A stretch of DNA of 64,000 nucleotides from CAVRUH01 sp963822595 (GCA_963822595.1 CAWGIG010000001.1:434001-498000), one strand, 5' to 3'; positions 52,893 through 62,273 are shown, counted from the first letter of the stretch. The notes: generated by a model from the sequence alone, not told the origin. Numbers and translations are program-made.

Positions 52893-53673
52893 AGAACTGT
52901 ACTATGATGTCGCAGCTTTTGCGACGACGACGTGTTTTTGTTGCGACGACTGTTCCTTCGATCGCTTCACTTTCCTGCCAGTAGTGGATGCGTGAGCAAT
53001 GTTCACAGAACACGAGCCGTTCTCCCTTGCGTACGAGGTTCTCATGCTGCGCTGTGAGCATGATATGGCAACCGCTGCAGCAGCGATTTTCAATAGGAAC
53101 AATCACGCGGTCTTTTTTATTAAGAAGAAGACGCTCATAAATTCCGAATACTTCAGGATCAGCTTTCTCGGCGAGTTTATCGCGTTTTACTTTGATGGCT
53201 TTGCCTTCTTCGTTGATTCTTGCGATGCCTTCGACAATCTCTTGTTCGAGAACTTTGCTGCTTTCTGTCGTTTTCTGTAAATTCTCGTTTATGCCTTTCA
53301 AGAGTTCTTCTTCGGCAGCTAATCTATCGAAAAAATCGCTGAGTCTTTGTTCCTTTGCCGTTTTGTCTCTTTCTGCGTGGGAAAGCTCATGGCTCAGGGC
53401 ATTGAATTCATCAACTTTTTTAACCTGATTCTGCTGGCCTTCCAGTTTTTTAATTTTTTCTTTGAGGTCAGAAACTTCGCTTTCTAAGAGACGAATATTT
53501 TTCTTGTACTCAATGATCTCCCCTTCTTTAATGAGGTTTTTATGATGGAGATTTGTTTTGATTGCATTGATGTTTTCAAGCTCTTTTTGTCTCTCTCTTT
53601 TGAGACGCATGAGTTGGATCATCTGCATGTCGTATTCTTGAATTTCCAAAATGGGATGTAAGGCTTCCAGCAT
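52792..53673 (-). CDS. DUF164-type coiled-coil zinc-ribbon protein (CT398-like)
   Basis: A long antiparallel coiled coil (residues about 20-170) is followed by a zinc ribbon with C199-x2-C202 (CSGCHIML) and C223-x2-C226 (FCEHCSRIHYW). This is the architecture of chlamydial CT398, which I recall binding sigma-54 and a type III secretion component. As sequenced the ORF is 293 aa and its last 33 codons lie inside rnpB, which is implausible. Removing one base from the 4-nt run at 52917-52920 ends the protein as RRRRKAATS at 52902, 9 nt before rnpB, giving 256 aa. I regard that as the true end. Confidence 0.88.
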   Translation of the reverse strand: MLEALHPILEIQEYDMQMIQLMRLKRERQKELENINAIKTNLHHKNLIKEGEIIEYKKNIRLLESEVSDLKEKIKKLEGQQNQVKKVDEFNALSHELSHAERDKTAKEQRLSDFFDRLAAEEELLKGINENLQKTTESSKVLEQEIVEGIARINEEGKAIKVKRDKLAEKADPEVFGIYERLLLNKKDRVIVPIENRCCSGCHIMLTAQHENLVRKGERLVFCEHCSRIHYWQESEAIEGTVVATKTRRRRKSCDIIVQFLSGKTGSRSRSLLGRERKVWTSQERIPVKDWGP

Positions 53674-53765
53674 AGTTTATCCTAATTTAATAATGGATGA
53701 AATATATTTCCTGATCTATATACAATAGCCGAATCAGCAATAAATACTCAAGAGAAAAAACCATC

Positions 53766-54890
53766 ATGGGAAACAAAAGCCTCCTAGCCCAAAAATTGTC
53801 AAAAATTCATAAAAAAATGGCTACTTTTCCCGATGAGGCCCCTCGGTGCTTTATTGGATTCGATGGCTTTACCGACGAGATTCTCTCGGCTGTCGATACA
53901 AGAACCGGTCCTTCCTCCTTTAAACCCATGAAAAAGATGGACCAATTCGGTAAAAGGGTGAACCTTCATGCAGGAAAAGGCTGCAATATAGAACTTGTCA
54001 CAAAAACAAAGAAATTAGGCGGAAATGCACCCATTCTGACCAATGCCTTGCTTGAAGGAGCCCATCGCATTGCTTTTGCAGGAACAATCGGGCTGCCGGA
54101 AGAAATTGAGCCTTTATTTCAGGATATGGCTTCTCGTTGCGCTAAAGTATTTCCTTTAGGACCAAGTTGTCATTCGGATGCCATTGAATTCCAAGACGGA
54201 AAAATTATTTTAGGAAAATTGGATAACCTTTCGAAACTGACCGTTGAAACCGTGATCAATCATATTGGAAGAATGACACTTGTAGATCTTCTTGACGATT
54301 CCGATCTTTTTGTCTGCGCCAATTGGACGATGCTTCAGATGATGACCCCTCTTTGGAAAATGATCGATGCCGATCTTTTCACGCACATGAGTTTGCGTCC
54401 GAGATGGATGTTTGTCGATTTAGCCGATCCTGCCAAAAGAACCGATAAGGATATTCGGGAAGGTATGCGTGCTTTGAGCAGGCTGGAAAAGGGGTTCAAA
54501 GTTATTTTAGGATTAAACGAATCCGAAGCCATCTGCCTTGGAAAAATCTTCGGAATCGACACAAAAGACCTTTCTTGTCTTGCCTCAGATATCCGAAAAA
54601 AGTTAGGATACTTCCGTGTGGTTATTCATGGTATCAAGTTTGCTCTCTCTGCCGATCTCGATGGAGTTGCAGAAGTCAAAGGACCTTACACGGCTCGCCC
54701 GGTGATCTCTACAGGAGGCGGCGACAACTTTAATGCCGGATATTGCAATGCACTGCTCTATGGTCTAACAGCGGAAGAGGCTCTATTATCCGGGGTAGCC
54801 ACGTCGGGATATTATGTCCGCTACGGACAAAGCCCTACAATGAAAGAACTAGTGAAATTTTTAAAACTGTGGGAGAAACCAAAACCATGA
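53766..54890 (+). CDS. PfkB/ribokinase-family carbohydrate kinase
   Basis: The 374-aa kinase starts with FIGFDGFTDEIL and has a substrate-binding segment GKGCNIELVTKTKKLGGNAPILTNAL. The catalytic anion-hole motif near the C-terminus is STGGGDNFNAGYCNAL, with catalytic Asp D320 (usual consensus DTGAGDxFxAG). It phosphorylates a sugar or nucleoside, identity unknown. The N-terminal 30 residues are an extension. It is the first gene of the glyA-clpP-dapF operon: the glyA ATG overlaps its stop (ATGA). Confidence 0.88.
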   Translation: MGNKSLLAQKLSKIHKKMATFPDEAPRCFIGFDGFTDEILSAVDTRTGPSSFKPMKKMDQFGKRVNLHAGKGCNIELVTKTKKLGGNAPILTNALLEGAHRIAFAGTIGLPEEIEPLFQDMASRCAKVFPLGPSCHSDAIEFQDGKIILGKLDNLSKLTVETVINHIGRMTLVDLLDDSDLFVCANWTMLQMMTPLWKMIDADLFTHMSLRPRWMFVDLADPAKRTDKDIREGMRALSRLEKGFKVILGLNESEAICLGKIFGIDTKDLSCLASDIRKKLGYFRVVIHGIKFALSADLDGVAEVKGPYTARPVISTGGGDNFNAGYCNALLYGLTAEEALLSGVATSGYYVRYGQSPTMKELVKFLKLWEKPKP

Positions 54891-56362
54891 ATCGATTAGA
54901 ACGCTATCTAGAGAAATATCCCAAAGATAAGAGAAGCAGTGCTGCCGTGGCATTCCTGGCAGGTTTGGATCATATCGAAAAGAGTACTCCGGAGGTGACT
55001 AAGAGCATCCTTAAGGAACTTGAAGACGAGCGCTCGCACCTCAAATTAATTGCTTCGGAAAACTTTAGTTCCCTTGCCGTGCAGTTGGCTATGGGCAATC
55101 TTTTAACCGATAAATACGCTGAAGGGTATACTGGACACCGATTTTATGCCGGATGCGAAAATGTCGATACCGTCGAGGAGATGGCTACCAATTCTCTTAA
55201 GGAGATTTTTGGTTGTGAAGGCGCCTATGCGCAACCCCATTCCGGAGCAGATGCTAACATGGTGGCATTTTGGTCGATTTTGGTTCATCGAATCCAAAAT
55301 AAAGAAGTTGAGAAGCTCGGGAAAAAGACCCTGGATGAGCTTACGCCAGAGGAGTATGAAAGAATCCGCCAGTTGATGTTGAATCAAAAACTGATGGGAA
55401 TGTCGTTGAATTCGGGCGGTCACTTGACCCATGGATACATTCACAATATTTCGTCGAAGATGTTCCAAGCTGTTCCCTATGATGTCGACCGCAAAACAGA
55501 ACTCCTTGACTACAGCGCTCTTGCGTTACAGGTCAAAAAAGAAAAGCCTGCTATCCTGTTGGCAGGGTACTCGGCGCACCCAAGAAAACTCAACTTTGCC
55601 AAAATGAAAGAAATTGCAGATAGCGTCGGGGCCGTTTTCATGGTCGATATGGCCCACTTTGCAGGATTGGTTGCCGGGAAAGTATTTACCGGAGAATTTG
55701 ATCCGGTTCCTTATGCCGACATCATTACCTCGACAACGCATAAGACAATGCGTGGTCCTCGCGGAGGAATTGTTTTATTTAAGTCGGAATATCAAGAAGT
55801 CATAAACAAAGGGTGTCCGTTAGTTCTTGGTGGACCCCTCCCCCATGTTCTTGCGGCAAAAGCCATTGCTTTCAAAGAAGCCAATACGCAAGACTTCAGA
55901 GATTATTCCCAAAAAATCGTTGACAATTGCCAATTTTTAGCCGAAAGACTTCTTGAAAAAGGAATTCGATTGGTCACAGGAGGAACTGAAAATCATCTTT
56001 TGATCATGGATCTGACACAATTTAGCTTAACCGGCAGGCATGGCGAAAGCGCTTTGAGAGAGGCGATGCTCACCGTGAATAGAAACACCATTCCTTTTGA
56101 CAAAAATGGCCCCTGGTATACCTCTGGAATACGTTTAGGAACGGCAGCAACGACGACTTTAGGAATGGGAAAAGAGGAAATGCGGGAAATTGCCGACATT
56201 ATTTATGACTTACTTTCCAACACCACCCCTGCGATTGTTGCTAAAACAGGGCAGCCAAGCAAGGCCAACGCCATTATTAAGCCGGAAATATTGGCAAAAG
56301 CAAAACAACGAGTTCATGATTTGAATCAGAAATTCCCTTTATACCCTGAAATTGACTATTAA
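54887..56362 (+). CDS. glyA: Serine hydroxymethyltransferase
   Basis: 491 aa from the ATG at 54887, with GGGAG about 11 nt upstream and a 4-bp overlap with the kinase gene. SHMT blocks: LKLIASENF, EGYTGHRFYAGC, GADANMVAF, MSLNSGGHLTHG, and the PLP lysine K286 in TSTTHKTMRGPRGG. It converts serine and tetrahydrofolate to glycine and methylene-THF. It is longer than the usual 415-430 aa, owing to an N-terminal extension and an insertion (about 135-170, EVEKLGKKTLDELTPEEYERI), as I remember for chlamydial GlyA. Followed by clpP as in Chlamydia. Confidence 0.96.
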   Translation: MNRLERYLEKYPKDKRSSAAVAFLAGLDHIEKSTPEVTKSILKELEDERSHLKLIASENFSSLAVQLAMGNLLTDKYAEGYTGHRFYAGCENVDTVEEMATNSLKEIFGCEGAYAQPHSGADANMVAFWSILVHRIQNKEVEKLGKKTLDELTPEEYERIRQLMLNQKLMGMSLNSGGHLTHGYIHNISSKMFQAVPYDVDRKTELLDYSALALQVKKEKPAILLAGYSAHPRKLNFAKMKEIADSVGAVFMVDMAHFAGLVAGKVFTGEFDPVPYADIITSTTHKTMRGPRGGIVLFKSEYQEVINKGCPLVLGGPLPHVLAAKAIAFKEANTQDFRDYSQKIVDNCQFLAERLLEKGIRLVTGGTENHLLIMDLTQFSLTGRHGESALREAMLTVNRNTIPFDKNGPWYTSGIRLGTAATTTLGMGKEEMREIADIIYDLLSNTTPAIVAKTGQPSKANAIIKPEILAKAKQRVHDLNQKFPLYPEIDY

Positions 56363-56411
56363 GGACAAACGGTACATAATCAACATAAAACGATGAAATT
56401 TGGAGAAACCC

Positions 56412-57005
56412 ATGGCCAAGCTACCTAAAGATGACAACCAATTTATGAGAGTTGACGACAGAATCGACGCAGCTCTACTTGAAAATAGAAGATTATTTAT
56501 TTCAAATCAGGTCGACAATGAAACTGCTGAAGAAATCATTAGAAAACTATGGTATCTCGAATTTCAAGATCCCGGCAAACCTATTCTCTTTGTAATCAAC
56601 AGCCCCGGCGGATCCGTTACCGACGGCTTTGCAATCTGGGACCAAATCAAAATGATTAAATCCCCGGTCACTACTCTTGTAACAGGTCTTGCAGCTTCTT
56701 TTGGTTCGATGTTAAGCCTCTGCGCCGCAAAAGGACGTCGTTTTGCCACTCCTAACTCACGCATCATGATCCACCAACCTCGCAACATGGGCGTTATTCG
56801 CGGACAAGCGACTGACTTGGAAATTCATGCCAAGGAAATCCTCAAAACACGCGCTAGGCTCATAGAAATTTACGTTGAAAATACCGGTAAAGATCCGGAA
56901 ACCATCGAAAGAGCCATCGATCGTGATACCTGGTTGACTGCTCAGGAAGCCAAAGAGTTTGGATTGTTAGATAAAATTGTGAACTCCTACACCGAACTTG
57001 AATGA
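56412..57005 (+). CDS. clpP: ATP-dependent Clp protease proteolytic subunit
   Basis: 197 aa from the ATG at 56412, 6 nt after GGAG; an in-frame TTG at 56400 is less likely. Catalytic triad: S96 (GLAASFGSM), H121 (RIMIHQP) and D172 (AIDRDTWLTAQEA). VINSPGGSVTDGFAIWD is the substrate/handle strand region. With a Clp ATPase it degrades proteins in the cytoplasm. It is one of two ClpPs normally present in chlamydiae; a second must lie elsewhere. The dapF ATG overlaps the stop (ATGA). Confidence 0.95.
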   Translation: MAKLPKDDNQFMRVDDRIDAALLENRRLFISNQVDNETAEEIIRKLWYLEFQDPGKPILFVINSPGGSVTDGFAIWDQIKMIKSPVTTLVTGLAASFGSMLSLCAAKGRRFATPNSRIMIHQPRNMGVIRGQATDLEIHAKEILKTRARLIEIYVENTGKDPETIERAIDRDTWLTAQEAKEFGLLDKIVNSYTELE

Positions 57006-57805
57006 CAAAATATTCATTTTCGAAATACTCCGGATGCGGGAATGATTTCATCCTTATTGACAATCGGATGAAAAAATTTCCCGACGATCCCCTTCTCTAC
57101 AGAAAACTTTGCGCTAGAAATACAGGGATAGGCGCAGATGGGATCATTTTTGTTGAAAATTCCAAATTGGCCGATTTTAAGGTCCGCATCTTTAATTCGG
57201 ATGGCAGCGAAGCCGAAATGTGCGGCAATGGAATGCGTTGCTATGGAAAGTTTCTCCATGAACTCCAGATCCCAGGAAGAAAATTTCTCGTCGAAGCCAA
57301 AGAAAGAGAGATTTCTATCGATCTTTTAGATGAAAATGTCAGGATCGGGATGGGAAACCCTCAGAACTTAGCTTGGGATTTAAAGTTAAATATTGAAAAT
57401 TATCCCCTGACCTTAGATTACATGGATACCGGAGTGCCTCATGCCATCCATTTTGTAAATGATATCCAAAAGATAGACCTCTTGAATTTGGGTCCAAAAG
57501 TTAGATACCACCCCCATTTTCGGCCGAAAGGGACGAATTTTAATGTCGCCTCGATCTCCGGGAACCATATTTGGTTGAGAACTTATGAGCGTGGTGTCGA
57601 AAATGAAACGCTTGCCTGTGGAACAGGCGCCACCGCTGTCGCCTTGGCGGCGAGTAAAAGATATGGTATCCCCTCCCCGATTTGCGTCCATACGCGTTCA
57701 GGAGAAAGTTTAGAAATTGGCTTTAATTGGGAGCAACCCGAGCCCACGGAAGTGACCGCAACAGGACCGGCAAATCTTGTCTTTCGCGGAGAGATTGCAA
57801 TTTAG
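57002..57805 (+). CDS. dapF: Diaminopimelate epimerase
   Basis: The 267-aa protein has both catalytic cysteines: C74 in EMCGNGMRC and C206 in LACGTGATAVALA. It starts with KYSGCGNDFILID. It interconverts LL- and meso-diaminopimelate for lysine and peptidoglycan. In chlamydiae DapF is also reported to racemise glutamate because murI is absent; that is family knowledge, not visible here. Start at 57002 overlaps the clpP stop by 4 bp, so translation is coupled. Confidence 0.95.
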   Translation: MTKYSFSKYSGCGNDFILIDNRMKKFPDDPLLYRKLCARNTGIGADGIIFVENSKLADFKVRIFNSDGSEAEMCGNGMRCYGKFLHELQIPGRKFLVEAKEREISIDLLDENVRIGMGNPQNLAWDLKLNIENYPLTLDYMDTGVPHAIHFVNDIQKIDLLNLGPKVRYHPHFRPKGTNFNVASISGNHIWLRTYERGVENETLACGTGATAVALAASKRYGIPSPICVHTRSGESLEIGFNWEQPEPTEVTATGPANLVFRGEIAI

Positions 57806-57853
57806 ATTGCTTTAGTATAAAATATCGTTTGAATAATACTCTAAGGAATGATC

Positions 57854-59098
57854 ATGACTACAAGTACAAAAAAAGCGCAAAGCCCCCTCATTTTAAGATG
57901 CCACCGCCTGATGGATGCTTTTGCGAAATCCGATGATGAAAGAGATTTTTACATCGATAGAATGGAAGGATTTATCGTATTCGTCGACCTTGACAAATCG
58001 CAGGAAGAACTCAATGGGCTTGAAAAGGAAATGGAGAAAAATAAAGATCGCTATCTCATGGTCCCGAAAATGAGTTTTTATGAATGCAAAAAAATCATGG
58101 AAGGTTTTGTCCATGAGAAAGTCTATGATATCGATACGAAAGAAAAACTCTTGGATATTATTCAATCAAAAGAAGCCAGAGAACATTTTATTGAGTTCAT
58201 TTACGATCACCATAATGAGCTTGAAAAATGGCAGCAGTTCTACCAAGAGCGTTCCAGAATCCGTATCATCGAATGGCTAAGAAGCAACAACTTCCATTTT
58301 GTATTCGAAGAAGATCTAGAAATGTCGACGGGGCTTATAGAAAAACTCAAGAGCCATCTTTTCGAGAGCAAAGCAGGCAAAGAAATCGAAGTCGCGCGTA
58401 AAGCCATGATTGCCAAAGCAAAGACCTATTACTCTAATGAAGCTCTGAACCCAAGACCAAAAAGAGGCCGCCCACCCAAACAGCAACTTAAACTCGAAAT
58501 CGAACCTCATGTCACTTCTGATATTTATACTACTGTCCCTTCTATCGTTAGACCCTTCCTCTATATTCCTGAAATTTCTAGCGCCTTTGATGTCACATTC
58601 TCCGCTAAATTCGAGACAAAAGAAGCTCTCATGGCAAGCAGAAGGCTCTCCGCAAGCGGCGGTATGGAAGAGAGTATGGAATCCATCAATCAGAAACTCG
58701 CGACCCTCAAAGAACTGTCTAGCCGTTGGCTGGATAAAGAAGGCGTTAAAGTCCCTGAAAGAGAAGAGATCGATATTGATTTTTCTCTCGATGATGATGA
58801 CGATGAAGATCTCGAAGAGGATTTTGATGAAATTAAACCCACCAAGAAAAAATTGCCGGTAAAAGAAAAGGCGACTCAGCTAAATTCAAAGAAAGCTGTG
58901 CTACCTTCAAAGCCTGTAAAAAATGAGGCTCCGAAACGCATCATTCCTAAGGAAAAAGCTAAAGAGAAGCCCAAGGCAAAAGTTTCGGCTAAAAAGCCAC
59001 TGAGGAAAATTACTCCTATTAAACCTGTAAAAGCAAAAGCAGCTGCTAAACCGGTGAAAAAAAAGAATCCGGTGAAAAAACTGCGAAAAACCAGGTAA
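57854..59098 (+). CDS. UPF0158-family protein with AT-hook-like motif and basic tail
   Basis: 414 aa from the ATG at 57854, 6 nt after AAGGA (an ATG at 57848 is too close). Residues 1-170 are a UPF0158 domain (like CT429), with DRMEGFIVFVDLDKS and FIEFIYDHHNELEKWQQFY. At 201-209 an AT-hook-like RPKRGRPPK follows. An acidic stretch (about 310-325, DDDDDEDLEEDFDE) precedes a Lys/Pro/Ala-rich C-terminal tail (330-414) like a histone H1 tail. The tail and AT-hook imply DNA binding, possibly chromatin-like compaction. It is next to dapF as in Chlamydia. Confidence 0.85.
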   Translation: MTTSTKKAQSPLILRCHRLMDAFAKSDDERDFYIDRMEGFIVFVDLDKSQEELNGLEKEMEKNKDRYLMVPKMSFYECKKIMEGFVHEKVYDIDTKEKLLDIIQSKEAREHFIEFIYDHHNELEKWQQFYQERSRIRIIEWLRSNNFHFVFEEDLEMSTGLIEKLKSHLFESKAGKEIEVARKAMIAKAKTYYSNEALNPRPKRGRPPKQQLKLEIEPHVTSDIYTTVPSIVRPFLYIPEISSAFDVTFSAKFETKEALMASRRLSASGGMEESMESINQKLATLKELSSRWLDKEGVKVPEREEIDIDFSLDDDDDEDLEEDFDEIKPTKKKLPVKEKATQLNSKKAVLPSKPVKNEAPKRIIPKEKAKEKPKAKVSAKKPLRKITPIKPVKAKAAAKPVKKKNPVKKLRKTR

Positions 59099-59101
59099 TT
59101 T

Positions 59102-59509
59102 GTGCCCGTAAGAAAAGAAAAACAAGATGATCTTAATCTAAGGATGGAAAGCCTGGGCATTCGAGAGGATGATCTCATCGAAAAGTTTATTCTTGGAAGC
59201 GGCAGAGGGGGACAAAATCTCCAAAAGACATCAAGTTGCGTCTATATCAAACACGTCCCTACCGGCATTGAAGTAAAATGCCAAAAGTCCCGCTCCCAAG
59301 AAATCAACCGGTATCAAGCCCGGAAATTAATCTGTGAAAAGATAGAAGCGCAGGTTTATAAAATAAAAACCGAAAAGCAAGCGGAGCACGAAAAAATCCG
59401 CCGTCAAAAGCGGCGCCGGACACGTAAGCAAAAAGAAAAAATGCTAGAAGACAAACACCGCCATTCCGAAAAGAAAGAACTACGCTCCTCTCCCAAAAAC
59501 CATGATTGA
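59102..59509 (+). CDS. Release-factor-like protein with GGQ domain
   Basis: The 135-aa protein, GTG start at 59102, 4 nt after the UPF0158 stop, has GSGRGGQNLQKTSSCVYIKHVPTG with GGQ at 36-38, the peptidyl-tRNA-hydrolysing loop of class I release factors. It has no codon-recognition domain, and a Lys/Arg-rich tail (RRQKRRRTRKQKEKM) follows, as in ArfB/C12orf65-type ribosome-rescue proteins. Most likely rescues stalled ribosomes. The GGQ form is intact. Last gene of the pfkB-glyA-clpP-dapF operon; a P3 palindrome follows. Confidence 0.9.
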   Translation: MPVRKEKQDDLNLRMESLGIREDDLIEKFILGSGRGGQNLQKTSSCVYIKHVPTGIEVKCQKSRSQEINRYQARKLICEKIEAQVYKIKTEKQAEHEKIRRQKRRRTRKQKEKMLEDKHRHSEKKELRSSPKNHD

Positions 59510-59528
59510 TTCATCAGCGCAAAATGAT

Positions 59529-59712
59529 TTTAAAACACAGAGTTCACAGAGAACACAGAGAGTAAGCATTTGTATCAGATGCTTGAAATTGAGATCATTT
59601 TAGGAGATAGTTAAACAAAACATGTCTCTAGTAATAAATAAAATGATCTAAGTTTCAATCATCTGGTACAATTTCTTACTCTCTGTGTTCTCTGTGCACT
59701 CTGTGTTTAAAA
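59529..59712. repeat. Intergenic palindrome, family P3 (full copy)
   Basis: Outer arms TTTTAAAACACAGAGTTCAC then AGAGAACACAGAGAGTAAG and complement enclose GATGCTTGAAATTGAGATC/GATCTAAGTTTCAATCATC. The shorter copy is at 8690-8858. It accounts for most of the 290-bp gap before the antiporter. Confidence 0.85.
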
Positions 59713-59799
59713 TGAGTTTACACATACAAAGAATTCTTGACTTTGTTAGAGTAATTTGTTACCTGGTGAGTTTACCTCAGGAAACAAGGCCGTATTTCT

Positions 59800-61386
59800 A
59801 TGCCAGACTTTGGATCGTTTATTTTGCTGATGTTCGCTGCTATCTTGCTTGTAAACATTGCCCAAAGAACGCAAATACCCTACCCCATTGCCCTTATCTT
59901 TGGCGGAGGTCTCCTCAGCTTTGTCCCAGGATTTGATTATACCCTTTTTAACCCGGATCTTATTTTAGCCATCATCCTCCCTCCAATTCTCTACTACGCA
60001 GCGTTTTGGACATCACTAAGTGACTTTAAGAAGTACTCCTCCGAAATTTTCTCTCTAGCGTTTAGCCTCGTAATCGTCACAACCCTCGTCATTGGATTGA
60101 TCTTTAAGTTGTGCTTTCCCGAATTTTCCTGGGCACTCAGCTTCGCCTTTGGAGCTATTTTGTCACCGACAGATGCTTCTGCTGCAACAGCTATACTCAA
60201 ACGATTTTCCATTGGCCAAAAATGCACCTCTATTTTAGAAGGAGAAAGTCTTGTCAACGATGCGTCGGGTTTGGTTCTTTACAAAATTGCGGTAACAGCC
60301 CTACTTACAGGGACATTCTCCTTCTGGCATGCCGGCATGGACCTAGTCGTTATGTCGGTGGGAGGGGCTGCATTCGGCGCTCTCTTTGGCTATTGCTTGC
60401 AAACTTTTTCAAGGCGCTATCTCGACCCTGTGATGGGGGCGGTTTCTTCATTTTTCATCTCATACGCGACCTACATTCTCGCCTTACAACTCAATGTTTC
60501 AGGTGTCCTTGCGGTGGTCGCTTGCGGTTTGGTATCCTTAAGGATAATTGCTAGGCACCATTCATCCCTAAGACGCATGCTGGGACGGGTTACTTGGGAT
60601 ATGTACATCATTTTGCTCAACTGCTTTATTTTCATTCTAATCGGTTCGCAACTTAATAAACAGACGTCGCAGATGAGCCTTGAACAAATGGTTGTCTATA
60701 CAGGATATTCATTTTTGATCACCGTAATGTTGATCATTTGTCGCCTTTTTTGGGTCTGTTTTAGAGGAATAGTCTCTCAACAATTAAATCTAAAAACAGA
60801 CATCAGAAAAGTTTGCAAAAGGCATGATGCCACTTTTAGGTTTAAAGAAGATATTATCATTGGATGGTCCGGCATGCGAGGTATTGTTTCCCTGGCGGCC
60901 GCTCTTGCTCTACCCATAACACTTGATGATGGATCCCCTCTAGAGGGACGCCCGGTAGCCATCTATATGGTTTTTTGCGTCATTTTATTCACTTTAATCA
61001 TCCCCGGACTCACCCTTGAAAAACTTATTTCATGGCTTAACATACCTTCCATCCCGGTACACGACACATCCCTTGAAACACGTAAAAAACTTGCCAATGT
61101 TGCCATAGAAAAAATAAAGGAACTTCAGCAAAAACAACATATATCTGAAGACGAAAAGGTCTTCTTAAATGATTACTTCAACAATCGATTTCGTCTATTG
61201 GAGCTTGTGTTGCCCGAAAACAGTAAGCATCGGCACCTGGAATCTGCCCGAACTGAGGTTGTGAGAGCCCAACGTAAAGTTCTTTTAGAGCTTTGGGAAC
61301 AGGGAGATATCGACGATAAAGTTCTTGCCCAGATAGAGCATGAACTTGATGCCGAAGAATCGCACACTCCACGGGCCGAAATATAA
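59800..61386 (+). CDS. CPA1-family Na+/H+ antiporter
   Basis: The 528-aa protein has about 12 membrane helices in residues 1-410 and a soluble C-terminal tail. CPA1 motifs: ILPPILYYAAFWTSL, GAILSPTDASAATAIL, and EGESLVNDASGLVLYK, which contains the ion-binding Asp pair and Asn-Asp, then GWSGMRGIVSLAAALALP. It exchanges Na+ or K+ for protons in the inner membrane. The C-terminal 120 residues are charged and helical. No good Shine-Dalgarno was found; other in-frame starts upstream are not available within 60 nt. Confidence 0.92.
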   Translation: MPDFGSFILLMFAAILLVNIAQRTQIPYPIALIFGGGLLSFVPGFDYTLFNPDLILAIILPPILYYAAFWTSLSDFKKYSSEIFSLAFSLVIVTTLVIGLIFKLCFPEFSWALSFAFGAILSPTDASAATAILKRFSIGQKCTSILEGESLVNDASGLVLYKIAVTALLTGTFSFWHAGMDLVVMSVGGAAFGALFGYCLQTFSRRYLDPVMGAVSSFFISYATYILALQLNVSGVLAVVACGLVSLRIIARHHSSLRRMLGRVTWDMYIILLNCFIFILIGSQLNKQTSQMSLEQMVVYTGYSFLITVMLIICRLFWVCFRGIVSQQLNLKTDIRKVCKRHDATFRFKEDIIIGWSGMRGIVSLAAALALPITLDDGSPLEGRPVAIYMVFCVILFTLIIPGLTLEKLISWLNIPSIPVHDTSLETRKKLANVAIEKIKELQQKQHISEDEKVFLNDYFNNRFRLLELVLPENSKHRHLESARTEVVRAQRKVLLELWEQGDIDDKVLAQIEHELDAEESHTPRAEI

Positions 61387-61405
61387 GTCGCCCAACCAGA
61401 GAATC

Positions 61406-62152
61406 CTACGCCATTTTTCCGCCATCTATTCCAATGATCTGTCCGGTGATGAAAGGAGCTTTTTCCGAAGCAAGAAAGAGAATAATCTCAGCAACCTCTT
61501 CAGGTCTTCCCATCCTTTTGAGCGGGACACCGGCGATCAATGCATTTTTCTTTTCAGGATTCCAAAGCCGATTTAACATCTCCGTATCTATCGGGCCCGG
61601 TGCAACCGCATTCACCCGAACTTGATAGGGAGCAGCTTCGAGAGCTGCTGTTTTTGTGAGTCCTTCAATGGCATGCTTGCTCGCAGCATATAGGGATGTT
61701 CCTGGTGCGGCTTTTTTTCCTAAGGTAGAAGATAGGTTGATAATACTGCCGGAACCCTGTGGCAACATCACACGCAACTCATACTTCATACATAGAAGCG
61801 TACCAAGTACATTTGTATCGAAGGTGGCATTATAATTTTCAATAGTTTGTTCGGTAATAGCTCCAAGGCTCCCTTCCTTGCCTGCATTATTAACAGCGAC
61901 ATCCAGACGACCGAAACGCTTAACAGTCTTCTCTATCAATAATTGCACCTCAGCCTCATACCGTACATCCGCCTGCACGAACATAACCTCAGAGCCATGA
62001 GCTCGAAGTTCTTGCTCAAGAGCCTGACCCACATCCTGCTGCCGTCCCGAGATCACCATCTGAGCACCAGTCTTTGCAAAAGCAAATGCAGTCGCACGCC
62101 CAATTCCAGCAAGTGCCCCGGTAATTAAAACAACTTGATTCTGTTTGTTCAT
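61406..62152 (-). CDS. Short-chain dehydrogenase/reductase
   Basis: The 248-aa classical SDR has cofactor motif TGALAGIGRA (residues 11-20), NNAG (88-91), catalytic S141, Y155 and K159 (YAASK), and the PG motif (VAPGPIDTEML). The length is typical. It could reduce a keto-acyl, sugar or small carbonyl substrate; NAD(P) preference is not clear (R at SGRQQD suggests NADP). Convergent with the antiporter gene, 20 bp apart, without a strong terminator. Confidence 0.92.
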   Translation of the reverse strand: MNKQNQVVLITGALAGIGRATAFAFAKTGAQMVISGRQQDVGQALEQELRAHGSEVMFVQADVRYEAEVQLLIEKTVKRFGRLDVAVNNAGKEGSLGAITEQTIENYNATFDTNVLGTLLCMKYELRVMLPQGSGSIINLSSTLGKKAAPGTSLYAASKHAIEGLTKTAALEAAPYQVRVNAVAPGPIDTEMLNRLWNPEKKNALIAGVPLKRMGRPEEVAEIILFLASEKAPFITGQIIGIDGGKMA

Positions 62153-62273
62153 ATTTTTACTCTATCCAATAAAAACACGTAAATGTCAATATGCGAAATT
62201 CTTGTATAAAAAATAATTTTAAAAAAACATTGATTTTGCTATATCTCAATTAACTCAACCAAGAGGTATTTTT

